This document shows, piece after piece, positions 10,060 to 20,098 of a stretch of 64,000 nt of DNA. The stretch is from assembly GCF_009831415.1 (NCBI RefSeq), contig NZ_CP043727.1, positions 2,914,001 to 2,978,000 on the forward strand. Direction: 5' to 3'. The notes under the pieces are model-generated. The model was not told where the DNA came from. It made no database searches and saw only the letters and a program-made list of their open reading frames with translations. Origin of the DNA: Yersinia canariae. GTDB taxonomy: Bacteria > Pseudomonadota > Gammaproteobacteria > Enterobacterales > Enterobacteriaceae. Numbering within the stretch: position 1 is the first letter of the stretch; the number at the start of each line of letters is the position of its first letter. A program made the position numbers and the translations under genes.

Positions 10060-10418
10060 AATTCACTCTCTGCCATAACGTTTACATAACAAATAAAAAA
10101 CAAGTTAAGGCGAGAACAATAAAAATAAAAAACCGCCATAACTATAAATAAAAAATTCACATAAAAACAACAAGATGAGATAAATTGAAGTCAGATTATT
10201 TTTAATTTGAATTAATTTGTGAGCACATGCTAAACATAAAAATAGCGCGGTTAATTGACCTATTTCACATATAAGAGAGTAAATATAAGTTATTTAATGG
10301 TTTTAATTTTCTTAATTATAAATATATATTTTTATTTCTCTTAGCTATTTAATTATTTCTTAAATTAACTTATGTTAACGCTTGTGCAATGGCCCATATG
10401 TTAATTAAGGTGAGTCGC
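10060..10418. promoter_or_regulatory. Divergent citC/citA promoter region
   Basis: This very AT-rich stretch must hold the promoters of citCDEFXGT (leftward) and citAB (rightward). By analogy with Klebsiella and E. coli, phosphorylated CitB would bind here, with CRP and possibly FNR. I can see a TGTGA half-site at 10218-10222, whose second half is poor, and no convincing FNR palindrome. No open reading frame of note lies inside. Confidence 0.5.
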
Positions 10419-12062
10419 GTGTCGAGTTCTTCCCTAGCAGACAAATTGAAATGGCGCAGCCGTATATGGGGCCGGTTGAAAAATATGGCCTTTCCATTGC
10501 GCATATTTCTGCTGCTGTTAACCGTATCTATCTTACTGGTCGGCGCGCTAGATCGTTTTCTCAGCCATAATTTTGAGCAATACCTGCTAGATCAAGTCAG
10601 TAAAACTGCAATGAACCAGGCCAAAATAATTGCTTCGATGGATTCGGTGGTCAATGCCGTTAAACATCGAGATAAAGCCCAATTAGCACAAATTGTCGGC
10701 CGGCTTGGAAACACTTCTGACCTTGATTACCTCGTCATCGGTGACACTCAATCAATTCGTTTGTATCACCCTAATCCCGAGATGATTGGCTACCCAATGC
10801 AATGGACCAAACCCGGCGCGCTGGAAAGGGGCGAGAGTTACATTATTTTTGGTAAAGGCTCCATGGGCGAGGCCATGCGCGCTAAAACCCCAATCCGCGA
10901 TGAACAGGGAAAAATCATTGGCGTGGTTTCGCTCGGTTATCTGATTAGCAAAATAGATCACTGGCGACTTATTTACCTGTTGCCCCTCACCCACTCTTTT
11001 ATCCTGGTACTCGTGGTGCTGTTGTTCTTGTCATGGTTGTTTGCTCACCACATCCGCCGCCAAATGATGGGAATGGAACCGAAAGAAATAGCCCGCGTGC
11101 TACGCCAGCAAGAAGCGCTGTTTGGGGCCGTATTTGAAGGGCTGTTAGCGGTTGATCCTGAGGGAAGGATCACTGCAATAAATCAGAATGCGCGTAAAAT
11201 GTTGCATATCTCAGCCACGCCACAGCAATTGATTGGTCGTAAAGTCAGTGATGTCGTCTCTCCTGACCACTTCTTTCTCGATCAAAGTGGCGAAAACCGC
11301 CAGGATGAACTCTGTACTTTTAATGGCTTAAATGCTATTGCCAACCGGGCGGGTATTTGGTCGGAAGAGGGGGTCTTTCAGGGCTGGGTGGTGAGTTTTC
11401 GCAGTCAGGATGATATTCATACTCTCAGCGCCCAACTCAGCCAGATTAAACAATATGTCGAAAATCTGCGCACAGTGCGCCATGAGCATCTTAATTGGAT
11501 GTCGACGATGAGTGGGTTGTTGCAAATGAAAGAGTTTGATCGGGCGTTAGAGATGGTGAAAACCGAGTCTTCCTCTCATCAGGCACTGATTGATATGCTG
11601 CGCACCGCGTTTAATAACCGGCAGATTGCGGCGTTATTATTTGGTAAATACCACCGGGCCAAAGAGTTAGGCCTGAATTTGAACTTTATCCCCGGCTGTC
11701 AGTTAGGTAATTTACCGCCCAATATAGGCGAAAATGAACTGGCCGCCATCATGGGAAACCTGCTGGATAATGCTTTTGAGGCCAGCCTAAAAAACCCAGA
11801 GGGTGATAAACAAGTTGAAATTTACCTGTCTGATGAGGGTGATGATGTGATTTTAGAAGTCGCCGATCATGGGTGCGGTATCGACCCACAATTTCAAGAT
11901 AGCCTGTTCGAGCGGGGTATCAGTTCTAAAAATTCAGACGAACACGGTATTGGCCTGTATTTGGTGGCCACCTATGTTCAGCAAAGTGGCGGCACCATTA
12001 CGATAGAAGAAAATCCGCCGCGCGGCACTTTATTTACAGTCTTTATTCCAAAGACGCATTGA
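10419..12062 (+). CDS. citA: Citrate-sensing histidine kinase CitA (DpiB)
   Basis: CitA is the membrane sensor kinase that detects external citrate and phosphorylates CitB to switch on citrate fermentation. The sequence shows a first membrane helix (FPLRIFLLLLTVSILLVGA) and a periplasmic PAS domain. That domain carries the citrate-binding stretch SIRLYHPNP and the KPGALERGESY loop. A second helix, a cytoplasmic PAS domain, the phospho-acceptor motif RHEHLNWM (His near residue 355) and an ATPase domain (NLLDNAFEAS, HGIGLYL) follow. I prefer the GTG at 10419, which has AAGG eight bases upstream. An ATG at 10389 would add ten residues but has no ribosome-binding site. Confidence 0.93.
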   Translation: MSSSSLADKLKWRSRIWGRLKNMAFPLRIFLLLLTVSILLVGALDRFLSHNFEQYLLDQVSKTAMNQAKIIASMDSVVNAVKHRDKAQLAQIVGRLGNTSDLDYLVIGDTQSIRLYHPNPEMIGYPMQWTKPGALERGESYIIFGKGSMGEAMRAKTPIRDEQGKIIGVVSLGYLISKIDHWRLIYLLPLTHSFILVLVVLLFLSWLFAHHIRRQMMGMEPKEIARVLRQQEALFGAVFEGLLAVDPEGRITAINQNARKMLHISATPQQLIGRKVSDVVSPDHFFLDQSGENRQDELCTFNGLNAIANRAGIWSEEGVFQGWVVSFRSQDDIHTLSAQLSQIKQYVENLRTVRHEHLNWMSTMSGLLQMKEFDRALEMVKTESSSHQALIDMLRTAFNNRQIAALLFGKYHRAKELGLNLNFIPGCQLGNLPPNIGENELAAIMGNLLDNAFEASLKNPEGDKQVEIYLSDEGDDVILEVADHGCGIDPQFQDSLFERGISSKNSDEHGIGLYLVATYVQQSGGTITIEENPPRGTLFTVFIPKTH

Positions 12063-12083
12063 TCTCAAAGACAGGGAGATCCC

Positions 12084-12770
12084 ATGGAATGTCTTAATAT
12101 TTTAGTGGTAGAAGACGAAACGCCACTGGCGGAAATGCATGCAGAATTTATCAAACAAAGCACTTACTGCCATGAAGTCTGGCTCGCCGGCAATTTACAG
12201 CAAGCCCGAAGCATGATAGCCCGCTTTCATCCTGATTTGATTCTGTTGGATAACTACCTGCCCGATGGCAGTGGTCTGGAATTATTACGGGAGTTGACCT
12301 TACAAGGCTTCTCTGGTGGCATTATTTTCGTGACTGCAGCCAGTGACAGTGAAACAGTCTCTGAGGCTATTCGCTATGGGGTTTTTGATTACCTGATAAA
12401 ACCAGTAGCCTACGAACGGCTGGAACAATCATTGGCCCGTTACAGCCATCGTCATCAAGTCCTGCAAGATGGTACTAAGGTCAATCAGCGCCAGATTGAT
12501 GAGATGTACAACACCTATGCTCGTGGCGAACAAAAGGTGACTTTGCCACTGGGTATTGACCAAATGACACTGGATAAAATTCAGATGCTATTTACGAATA
12601 ATGCAGATGAATACACCGCTGAAAATGTTGCAAAGGTCCTCGGATTAAGCCGGACGACAGCCCGCCGTTATCTGGAGTTTTGTGCTGCTAACCAAGCCCT
12701 GCAAGCAGAGATAATTTATGGCAAAGTGGGCCGGCCACAGCGTATTTACCGCAGTAAAAAAGCCGTGTGA
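12084..12770 (+). CDS. citB: Response regulator CitB (DpiA)
   Basis: CitB is the transcriptional activator partner of CitA. The receiver domain occupies residues 1-120, with acidic residues near positions 10-12, the phospho-acceptor Asp56 in LILLDNYLPD, and Lys106 in YLIKP. The C-terminal domain contains the helix-turn-helix of the CitB/DcuR type (LGLSRTTARRYLEFC) and the conserved GKVGRPQRIY end. The gene starts 21 bp after citA and is followed by a strong terminator. It should activate the divergent citCDEFXGT operon. Confidence 0.94.
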   Translation: MECLNILVVEDETPLAEMHAEFIKQSTYCHEVWLAGNLQQARSMIARFHPDLILLDNYLPDGSGLELLRELTLQGFSGGIIFVTAASDSETVSEAIRYGVFDYLIKPVAYERLEQSLARYSHRHQVLQDGTKVNQRQIDEMYNTYARGEQKVTLPLGIDQMTLDKIQMLFTNNADEYTAENVAKVLGLSRTTARRYLEFCAANQALQAEIIYGKVGRPQRIYRSKKAV

Positions 12771-12802
12771 CCTTACCTCAGTTTCACTCCGTTTTTTTTC
12801 AT

Positions 12803-12837
12803 GCTCCACACTCACCCTGTGGAGCACGGCTTTTTTT
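12803..12837 (+). terminator. Terminator after citAB
   Basis: The perfect 8-bp arms GCTCCACA (12803-12810) and TGTGGAGC (12818-12825) enclose a 7-nt loop. A run of seven T follows from 12831, five bases after the stem. This fits an intrinsic terminator 33 bp after the citB stop. Confidence 0.75.
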
Positions 12838-12971
12838 CAGTGAAAACTTCCTATTTCTGCATCGGGTTTTTCCCGCATATGTTAAGCCTCTTACATTTTT
12901 GATAACAATTATTGCTACGCTAATGATTGATGAGCATCATGAAAGCTTATGTCCCATAATAATGAAAAATC

Positions 12972-13601
12972 ATGATTAATGTCGCATTGATAGATGACCA
13001 TATTGTTGTTCGCTCGGGTTTTGCACAGCTATTATCACTAGAAAAAGATATTCATATTATTGGTGAATATGGCTCGGCGGCAGAGGCTTGGGCCAATCTG
13101 CCCGAGACAAATGTCCATGTCGCTGTTATGGATATTTCAATGCCAGATGAAAGTGGATTAAGTCTGCTCAAGCGCCTGCGTCAAAAAATGCCCCATTTCC
13201 GCGCCATTATCCTGAGTATTTATGACACCACCGCCTTTGTGCAAAGTGCTATGGATGCGGGGGCCAGTGGTTACTTGACAAAGCGCTGTGGCCCGGATGA
13301 ATTGGTTCAGGCGCTACGCACTGTCAATGGCGGTGGGCTCTATCTGTGTGCTGATGCATTGCGGGCATTGCGCCATATGCCACAACAGCCGCAACAACTG
13401 GCGGTGTTAACACCACGAGAAAAAGAAATTTTCCAGTTATTAATCAATGGAATAAGTGTTAAAACCATTGCCGAACAATTATCACTTAGTCATAAAACTG
13501 TACATGTTCATCGGGCTAATATTCTGGGTAAACTGAATTGCGAAACCACCGTTGAACTGGTGCATTTTGCATTGCAACATCAGTTATTGGCAGGGAACTG
13601 A
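12972..13601 (+). CDS. uhpA: Sugar-phosphate response regulator UhpA (NarL/FixJ family)
   Basis: UhpA is the DNA-binding regulator of the UhpABC signalling system, which responds to external hexose phosphate. The 209-residue protein starts like E. coli UhpA (VALIDDH..VRSGFAQLL) and keeps Asp54 in VMDISMPD and Lys in GYLTKRC. It ends in a LuxR-type helix-turn-helix (LTPREKEIF, LSLSHKTVHVHRANIL). It is about 13 residues longer than the E. coli protein, in the receiver-to-HTH region. The gene overlaps or abuts uhpB directly. In E. coli the target is uhpT; here the likely target is the afuABC promoter, because no uhpT is present. Confidence 0.9.
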   Translation: MINVALIDDHIVVRSGFAQLLSLEKDIHIIGEYGSAAEAWANLPETNVHVAVMDISMPDESGLSLLKRLRQKMPHFRAIILSIYDTTAFVQSAMDAGASGYLTKRCGPDELVQALRTVNGGGLYLCADALRALRHMPQQPQQLAVLTPREKEIFQLLINGISVKTIAEQLSLSHKTVHVHRANILGKLNCETTVELVHFALQHQLLAGN

Positions 13602-13602
13602 T

Positions 13603-15180
13603 ATGTGGCAATTGCGCTCAGTGGGGCTGTCGCTGTTTCTGGCTATTTTCTTTGCGTTAAGTTGGCTGGCACTGTGGACGATTAGCTTTTATCTGAGTGA
13701 TGATGGTTTGCATGCCGTTTTATTACTGCCCCAAGGCCTACGGCTGGCATTGATTATCCTGCTGCCGCGCCGCTATTGGTCGGTGTTATTACTGACCGAG
13801 TGCGCTGCATTGGGATGGCTGCACAGTGAACAGTTGCAACCCACAATTTTAATCATGTTGTCCCCTTTCCTCAGTTTGCTGCCCGCCGAACTGACCCAGC
13901 GTTTTTGGCACCATTACACACTTTATTGGCAGCGGCTATTACTGCTCCTCGCCGCCGTTACGGGTAACAGTCTGCTGCACGGGTTAATTCTGGGGTATTG
14001 GTTGCCTTTGCCATTAACTCACACCCTGCTCGCCACTTTTACCGGCGGCATACTGCTGGTACCGTTTACCTATCTCATTTATGAATATTTAAAACAGCAG
14101 CATATTCGAAACTTGTTCTCCCAACAGATGCCAGATCCGCCTCTGCGCACATCACTGCTCATTTGGTGTTCGCTGATTTTCGCTATTGGGGTTTGTGTGC
14201 AGGTTGCCATTGCCCCAAACATGGAGCGGTTATTGCTGATTTTTGTCTTCCTGCCCAATGTCTTTATGGCCTACAAATTCGGCTGGCAAGGAGGGGTGTT
14301 AGCCGCGGTGTTAGGCAGTTTGATGATAACGGTGACCCGTCAGGCCAGCGGCGCATTTCATGATTTAGCTGAGCTGGAATTGTTCCTTTCTACTCAAGCA
14401 CTTTTGGGGCTGACATTGGGAATAGCCATCAGCCGTCAACAGCAGTTGGCACAACATCTGCACCGGTATCGCAATCAGTTAGAGCAAGAGTTGCAAACCC
14501 GCCGCAAACTGATGAAGCGGCTCGTGCATACTGAGGAGGATGTGCGCAAAGAAATTGCCCGCGAGTTACACGATGAAATCGGCCAGAATATCACCGCCAT
14601 TCAAATTCAGGCGATGTTGGTAAACCGCAGTGCCCCTTCTCCAGCGGCCCAATCTGCGGCCAATCAAATCAGCAGTTTGTCACAGCGCATTCATCAAACA
14701 ACTCGCCAATTATTACGTCAATTGCGCCCACCGGTGCTTGATGAAATGCCACTCAATCAGGCACTGCATCATCTGGCAGAAGAATTTGCTTTTGCCGAGC
14801 AAGGAATTGATTTCCAAATGGATTATGCACTGCCCCCGACGCCCGGTGAGGATGTGGTGGTGTTTACACTTTACCGCCTGATGCAAGAGCTGCTTAATAA
14901 CATTAATAAGCATGCTAACGCCAGAAATATCCAGGTGAGTCTGCGCCTGACCGACGATATCATCACCCTGGAAGTTCGTGATGACGGGATGGGGATCCCC
15001 GTGCAACCGCAAGGAGGGGGATTGGGTTTGCGCGGTATTGAAGAGCGCGTGCGTGCGCTTGGCGGTGACTGGCTGCTACAACGCCGTTTAGGAACCCGAG
15101 TGGTGGTCAACCTGCCCACCCATGTCCGCACCAGCGACTCTGTGAGCCTGCCCACAGAACGAGATCAAAAGCCCTCATAA
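13603..15180 (+). CDS. uhpB: Sensor histidine kinase UhpB
   Basis: UhpB is the membrane kinase that phosphorylates UhpA when UhpC detects sugar phosphate. The N-terminal half (about residues 1-290) is hydrophobic with about eight segments, as in the MASE1 domain of UhpB. After it come a coiled linker, the HisKA_3 motif EIARELHDEIGQ (His323) and an ATPase domain with the ELLNNINKHA and GGGLGLRGIEERV signatures. The start at 13603 (MWQLRSV) follows the uhpA stop by one base; a longer reading from inside uhpA is unlikely. The 525-residue length is close to that of the E. coli protein (about 500). Confidence 0.92.
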   Translation: MWQLRSVGLSLFLAIFFALSWLALWTISFYLSDDGLHAVLLLPQGLRLALIILLPRRYWSVLLLTECAALGWLHSEQLQPTILIMLSPFLSLLPAELTQRFWHHYTLYWQRLLLLLAAVTGNSLLHGLILGYWLPLPLTHTLLATFTGGILLVPFTYLIYEYLKQQHIRNLFSQQMPDPPLRTSLLIWCSLIFAIGVCVQVAIAPNMERLLLIFVFLPNVFMAYKFGWQGGVLAAVLGSLMITVTRQASGAFHDLAELELFLSTQALLGLTLGIAISRQQQLAQHLHRYRNQLEQELQTRRKLMKRLVHTEEDVRKEIARELHDEIGQNITAIQIQAMLVNRSAPSPAAQSAANQISSLSQRIHQTTRQLLRQLRPPVLDEMPLNQALHHLAEEFAFAEQGIDFQMDYALPPTPGEDVVVFTLYRLMQELLNNINKHANARNIQVSLRLTDDIITLEVRDDGMGIPVQPQGGGLGLRGIEERVRALGGDWLLQRRLGTRVVVNLPTHVRTSDSVSLPTERDQKPS

Positions 15181-15268
15181 ATAAGCATTATTCCTAACTG
15201 TCTACAACCTTGTCTCATCTCTTTTACTTTTTCCTTCCTTACACTCAACACAATTACCGGAGGAATCC

Positions 15269-16600
15269 ATGTCAGCACCCCCATTGTCGTCAAAGACTTT
15301 CCCCCCTGAGCCTTTGACGCCGGAACAGGTGAATGCGCGTTACCGCTATTGGCGACCGCGCCTGATGGCCGCCATGGTAATGGGTTATGCCGCCTTTTAT
15401 CTGACACGCAAAAGTGTCAACTACGCCATGCCGGTGATGCAACTGGAATTGGGGCTGGATAAAGGGGATATCGGTTTACTCGGCACCCTATTTTATTTGG
15501 CCTACGGCGGTTCAAAATTTGTTTCCGGCATTGTCAGTGACCGCACCCAAGCACGCTGGATTATGGGTATCGGTTTGATGATGACCGGGATACTGAATGT
15601 GGTCTTTACCCTGTGCCACTCTCTGCCCGCCTTGTTGGTGGTCTGGACTTTAAACGGTTTCTTTCAGGGCTGGGGCTGGCCCCCTTGTGCCAAATTGCTG
15701 AGCACATGGTATTCACGCAATGAACGCGGGACTTGGTGGGGGTGCTGGAATACGTCCATCAGCATTGGGGGCGCGGCGGTGCCTTTGCTATCGGCTTTTC
15801 TGGCCTCGCACTATGGCTGGCAGGCCGCACTGCTAGTCCCCGGGGCCATCGGCATCGTGTTAGGTATTTGGTTATGCTGGCAATTGTGTGACAAACCGCA
15901 ACAGCAAGGTTTACCGACCATCGGGCAATGGCGACGAGATCCGCAGGATCAGTGGCAAGAGCAACAAAGCCCTCCCATGCCGATGGGGCGTATTTTTCGC
16001 GATGCCATTTTGCGCAACCGCACCATTTGGCTGTTGGGCGTTTCTTATGTGCTGGTCTATCTGATCCGCATTGCCCTCAATGACTGGGGCAATATTTGGT
16101 TAGCAGAGAGCCATGGCGTCAATTTGCTCAGTGCCAATGCCACCTTATCGCTGTTTGAGTTAGGGGGATTATTTGGGGCGTTATTTGCCGGTTGGGGGTC
16201 AGATTTGTTATTTCGTGGACAGCGCGCCCCGATGATTTTGCTATTTGCACTGGGGCTGTTTCTGACCATGACGGCCTTGTGGCTGGCCCCGGTACACAAC
16301 TATCCGCTGCTATCAGTGACATTTTTCAGTATTGGCTTTTTTGTCTTTGGGCCACAAATGCTGATTGGTCTGGCGGCGACCGAATATACCCATAAAGATG
16401 CTGCGGGCACCGTTACTGGGTTTCTCGGGTTATTTGCTTATCTCGGTGCTGCGCTGGCGGGGTGGCCACTGGCGCAAGTGTTACAACATTATGGTTGGCA
16501 AGGCTTTTTTGCTCTGCTGACCCTGGCATCTGCTTGTGTTGGTTTGTTATTGATGCCGCTATTGATGACCGGTATCAATCGATTGAAAACAGTACGTTAA
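15269..16600 (+). CDS. uhpC: Sugar-phosphate sensor UhpC (MFS, OPA family)
   Basis: UhpC is a transporter homologue that acts as the receptor for external glucose 6-phosphate and activates UhpB. The 443-residue protein has twelve expected membrane segments and the organophosphate:phosphate antiporter signatures, with YLTRKSVNYAMPVM after helix 1 and GFFQGWGWPPCAKLLSTWYS in helix 4-5. A strong AGGAG motif precedes the start. Its position directly behind uhpAB marks it as the sensor rather than as the transporter UhpT, although transport activity cannot be excluded. The next genes are afuABC instead of uhpT. Confidence 0.88.
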   Translation: MSAPPLSSKTFPPEPLTPEQVNARYRYWRPRLMAAMVMGYAAFYLTRKSVNYAMPVMQLELGLDKGDIGLLGTLFYLAYGGSKFVSGIVSDRTQARWIMGIGLMMTGILNVVFTLCHSLPALLVVWTLNGFFQGWGWPPCAKLLSTWYSRNERGTWWGCWNTSISIGGAAVPLLSAFLASHYGWQAALLVPGAIGIVLGIWLCWQLCDKPQQQGLPTIGQWRRDPQDQWQEQQSPPMPMGRIFRDAILRNRTIWLLGVSYVLVYLIRIALNDWGNIWLAESHGVNLLSANATLSLFELGGLFGALFAGWGSDLLFRGQRAPMILLFALGLFLTMTALWLAPVHNYPLLSVTFFSIGFFVFGPQMLIGLAATEYTHKDAAGTVTGFLGLFAYLGAALAGWPLAQVLQHYGWQGFFALLTLASACVGLLLMPLLMTGINRLKTVR

Positions 16601-16714
16601 ACAAAGTCAGTCATACCTCTACCTACAACTGTAGTCTCTGTAACCGTTGTCTCTATAACACAGCCCAACATGCACCCGGTAACGCGTGCATAAGGGTATA
16701 AAAAGGATAATGTT

Positions 16715-17746
16715 ATGAAACTTGCACCTCTCTCAGCACTGATAGCCGCGGGCCTCGCACTGAGTGCCTTTACAACCGTTGCCAAAGCGGAAGGCCGTTT
16801 AGTTATTTACTGCAGCGCAACCAATGCTATGTGTGAAGAAGAAGCCAAAGCGTTTGGCGAAAAATACGATGTAAAAACCAGCTTTATTCGTAATGGCTCC
16901 GGCAGCACACTGGCCAAAGTCGATGCAGAGAAAAAGAATCCGCAGGCCGATGTTTGGTATGGCGGCACACTGGACCCGCAGTCACAGGCCGGTGAAATGG
17001 ATTTGCTCTATCCCTATGCCTCTCCTAACTTAGCGCAAATTATGCCGCAATTCCGTGACCCGGCAAAACGCAAAGGTAACTACTCCTCTGCAGTTTATAT
17101 CGGTATTTTAGGGCTGGGGGTTAATACCGACCGCCTGAAAGAAAAAGGCCTACCAGAACCGAAATGCTGGAAAGACCTGACCAATCCAATCTATAAAGGT
17201 GAAATCCAGATTGCCGATCCGCAAAGCTCTGGCACTGCCTACACCGCACTGGCAACTTTCTCACAGCTGTGGGGAGAAGAGGCCGCATTCGATTACCTGA
17301 AAAAACTGAATGCCAACGTGTCGCAATACACCAAGTCAGGTATCGCCCCGGCCCGTAACGCCGCTCGTGGTGAAACCACCATCGGCATTGGCTTCTTGCA
17401 TGATTACTCTTTGGAAAAAGAGAAAGGCGCGCCGCTGAAATTGATTTCGCCTTGCGAAGGGTCTGGCTATGAAATTGGTGGCGTCAGTATTCTGAAAGGG
17501 GCGCGTAACCTGGACAACGCCAAGCTATTTGTTGACTGGGTACTGTCAAAAGATGCACAAGAATTGGCATGGCAGAAAGGCCAGTCGTACCAAATTCTGA
17601 CCAACACGACGGCCGCAACCTCCCCTAACTCACTCAAGCTTGATGATCTGAAGCTGATTAATTACGACATGGACACCTACGGTGCTACCGAAATGCGTAA
17701 AAGGCTGATAACCAAGTGGGTCAATGACGTCAAGATGGGCAAATAA
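16715..17746 (+). CDS. afuA: Sugar-phosphate ABC transporter periplasmic binding protein AfuA
   Basis: This is a class of binding protein long annotated as ferric-iron binding. AfuA of Actinobacillus and enteric pathogens was shown to bind hexose phosphates. The 343-residue protein has a signal peptide with cleavage near AKA (residue 25). It has no tandem tyrosine pair of the kind that coordinates iron in Fbp proteins. The His229-Asp230 pair in GFLHDYS and Glu253 in GYEIGG stand where, as I recall, the sugar-phosphate contacts of AfuA lie. The location after uhpABC supports the sugar-phosphate role. The 114-bp leader before it should hold the UhpA-responsive promoter. No Fur-box-like sequence is apparent there. 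Confidence 0.85.
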   Translation: MKLAPLSALIAAGLALSAFTTVAKAEGRLVIYCSATNAMCEEEAKAFGEKYDVKTSFIRNGSGSTLAKVDAEKKNPQADVWYGGTLDPQSQAGEMDLLYPYASPNLAQIMPQFRDPAKRKGNYSSAVYIGILGLGVNTDRLKEKGLPEPKCWKDLTNPIYKGEIQIADPQSSGTAYTALATFSQLWGEEAAFDYLKKLNANVSQYTKSGIAPARNAARGETTIGIGFLHDYSLEKEKGAPLKLISPCEGSGYEIGGVSILKGARNLDNAKLFVDWVLSKDAQELAWQKGQSYQILTNTTAATSPNSLKLDDLKLINYDMDTYGATEMRKRLITKWVNDVKMGK

Positions 17747-18003
17747 CAGCCCACAAAGTCCTCCTACTTATATCAATGATTTATCGTTTATTTCTATAAC
17801 TGAATCATTGGCGTTACAGCAGGTAGCCAGTGCATAACAAATTGGTCAGATACCAGTTTGAACCGCATTCATACCAGCCCACGGAGTGAGTCTCAGAATG
17901 GGGCTCACTCATCCCGCTGAACTTGCCCAAGTAAGTGACTCGGGTTCGTGAGTGTGGTGGTGAACACTGCTGCGACGCCAAGGAAGGTTATCTGGGGAAT
18001 ACC
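17747..18003 (+). repeat. afuA-afuB spacer with ERIC-like remnant
   Basis: The 257-bp gap inside the operon holds an imperfect palindrome around 17904-17957, with CACTCATCCCG on the left and CGGGTTCGTGAGTG on the right. A segment, CAAGTAAGTGACTCGGG followed by AACACTGCTGC, resembles the core and right half of enterobacterial ERIC elements. A smaller stem, GAGTGAG/CTCACTC, lies at 17884-17910. Elements of this type in transcribed spacers of yersiniae are known to act as RNA processing sites. Here one could raise AfuA over AfuBC. The left ERIC end is not clear, so this is a degraded or partial copy. Confidence 0.5.
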
Positions 18004-20076
18004 ATGACACATGCTCTGCGGCTCCCGCAGACACGGGATGCCATTTTCTATTGGCTCGCTTTTGCCGTGGCTGCTTTTGCTTTGCTACCTGCGTTCAGTC
18101 TGGATTACGGCCTGCTCGACGCGAGCCGTTCCGAACTCCTGGCAGCTTTCGGCTGGTCCAGCTTGAACATCAGTACTTTATGGTTTGCCTTGCCATTAGT
18201 GCTCCTTTTCCGGCCATTATCCCCACAAGGGCGTGAACATCGTGCCCGTCACCTGTTTGATGCCGGTTTTGCCCTATTCTGCGCCTTATTCGTCGTAATA
18301 AGCTCCGCATGGCTGCAACGCGGGTTAGGTTTTGCCACTATTGGGTTGTTTATTGCATTGGGGGCGGTCATTACTTTGGCGCTCGCTCGCCTTGAATGGC
18401 TGGGGGGCGACCGTTTTGTTCTCGGATCACTGGTGACCATCATTGCCTTGATAACCGTTTTCATTCTGTTTCCCAGTATCGCCATCTTCATTCCAGTCTT
18501 TACCGATGAAAGCGGAGCTTTTGCGCCATGGCAATTTATGGCGATCCTTGGGCAGGCGCATATCCTGCAAGTTATCTGGAACTCGTTCGTGCTGTCGGTC
18601 GCGGTCGGTATCGGCTGCACATTCTTTGGTATGGTGTTAGCGATTTACACCACACGAATTGCCAAGCGCTCAGCCTTACTAGGGCGAATTTTCTCCATTC
18701 TACCGATTGTAACTCCGCCGTTTGTGGTTGGGCTGGGTGTCACTCTGATGATGGGCCGCTCCGGTTATGTCACCGAGCTAATGGTCACGTGGTTTGGGCT
18801 GACAAATACTAACTGGCTCTATGGCTTTACCGGCATCTGGCTGGCGCAAGTTCTGGCCTTTACCCCAATGTCATTTATGATCCTCGATGGCGCGATTAAA
18901 ACCATTCATCCATCGCTGGAAGAAGCCTCTTATACCCTGCGCGCCAGCCGCTGGCAGACCTTTATGCAGGTATTTCTGCCGCTGTTGAAACCGGCATTGG
19001 CGAACTCATTTTTGATAGTCATTGTGCAATCACTGGCGGATTTCAGTAACCCACTGGTATTGGGGGGGAACTTTGACGTGCTCGCCACACAAATCTACTT
19101 CTATATTACGGGCGCACAACTTGATTATCCGGCAGCCTCGACACTCGGTGTCATTCTGCTGATGTTCTCACTGTTTATTTTCTGTATCCAATACATGTGG
19201 ATAGGCAAACGCTCTTACGTCACCATCTCCGGTAAATCTTCGCGCGGTGATGTCCAACCATTACCGGTCACTCTGGTCTGGGGCACGACGGCCATGTTGT
19301 ATGTGTGGATTGCCTTTAACGTATTGCTTTACGGCAGTATTTTCTATGGTAGCTTTACCGTCAACTGGGGTGTCGATTACACCTTAACGCTGAATAACTT
19401 TAACCAGCTATTTGGGCAAGGTTTCAGTGATGGCGCGTGGCCTTCACTGCTCGATACGCTGCTCTATGCTGGCATCGCCGCACCTATCACCGCCGCTTTT
19501 GGTCTGCTCATTGCCTATATCGTAGTTCGCCAGCAATTTCGGGGTAAAAAAACCATTGAATTCAGCACCATGTTGTGTTTCGCCGTGCCGGGAACGGTGG
19601 CGGGGGTCTCCTATATTCTGGCCTTTAACAGTGCGCCGGTGTATCTGACCGGCACAGCGGCCATCGTCATTATCTCGATGGTGATGCGAAATGTGCCCGT
19701 TGGGATACGCGCCGGGATTGCCGGCCTTGGCCAACTCGATAAATCGCTAGATGAGGCCTCACTCAGCTTGCGAGCCGGTTCGCTACGCACAGTGATTTAC
19801 ATTTTGCTGCCATTACTGCGTCCGGCGATTTTATCGGCGCTGATTTACAGCTTTGTGCGGGCCATGACCACCGTCAGTGCCATTGTTTTCTTGGTGACGC
19901 CAGATACGCGAGTCGCCACCTCCTACATCCTTAACCGGGTAGAAGATGGTGAATACGGCATCGCAATTGCTTATGGCTCAATTCTGATTGTGGTGATGCT
20001 CGCCATCATCTTCCTGTTTGATTATCTGGTTGGCGAAGCGCGAATTGCCCGCTCAAAAGCCAGTAACGCTGAATAA
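18004..20076 (+). CDS. afuB: Sugar-phosphate ABC transporter fused permease AfuB
   Basis: This is the membrane channel of the Afu transporter. The 690-residue protein joins two permease halves in one chain, so one copy replaces the usual dimer. Each half carries an EAA-type loop that docks the ATPase: [15 protein letters not shown] in the first half and [15 protein letters not shown] in the second. About twelve membrane segments are expected. I chose the ATG at 18004 (MTHALRLPQ), preceded by GGGGAA. An upstream in-frame extension to 17935 falls inside the ERIC-like repeat and is unlikely. Confidence 0.88.
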   Translation: MTHALRLPQTRDAIFYWLAFAVAAFALLPAFSLDYGLLDASRSELLAAFGWSSLNISTLWFALPLVLLFRPLSPQGREHRARHLFDAGFALFCALFVVISSAWLQRGLGFATIGLFIALGAVITLALARLEWLGGDRFVLGSLVTIIALITVFILFPSIAIFIPVFTDESGAFAPWQFMAILGQAHILQVIWNSFVLSVAVGIGCTFFGMVLAIYTTRIAKRSALLGRIFSILPIVTPPFVVGLGVTLMMGRSGYVTELMVTWFGLTNTNWLYGFTGIWLAQVLAFTPMSFMILDGAIKTIHPSLEEASYTLRASRWQTFMQVFLPLLKPALANSFLIVIVQSLADFSNPLVLGGNFDVLATQIYFYITGAQLDYPAASTLGVILLMFSLFIFCIQYMWIGKRSYVTISGKSSRGDVQPLPVTLVWGTTAMLYVWIAFNVLLYGSIFYGSFTVNWGVDYTLTLNNFNQLFGQGFSDGAWPSLLDTLLYAGIAAPITAAFGLLIAYIVVRQQFRGKKTIEFSTMLCFAVPGTVAGVSYILAFNSAPVYLTGTAAIVIISMVMRNVPVGIRAGIAGLGQLDKSLDEASLSLRAGSLRTVIYILLPLLRPAILSALIYSFVRAMTTVSAIVFLVTPDTRVATSYILNRVEDGEYGIAIAYGSILIVVMLAIIFLFDYLVGEARIARSKASNAE

Positions 20077-20098
20077 CGGCGCATTGATAAGGCTTAAC

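Noticed and set aside
10060..10418. FNR and CRP sites in the citC-citA gap
   Set aside because: TTGAC-CTAT-TTCAC and a single TGTGA half-site are too degenerate. Regulation by these proteins is likely from other species but is not shown by this sequence.
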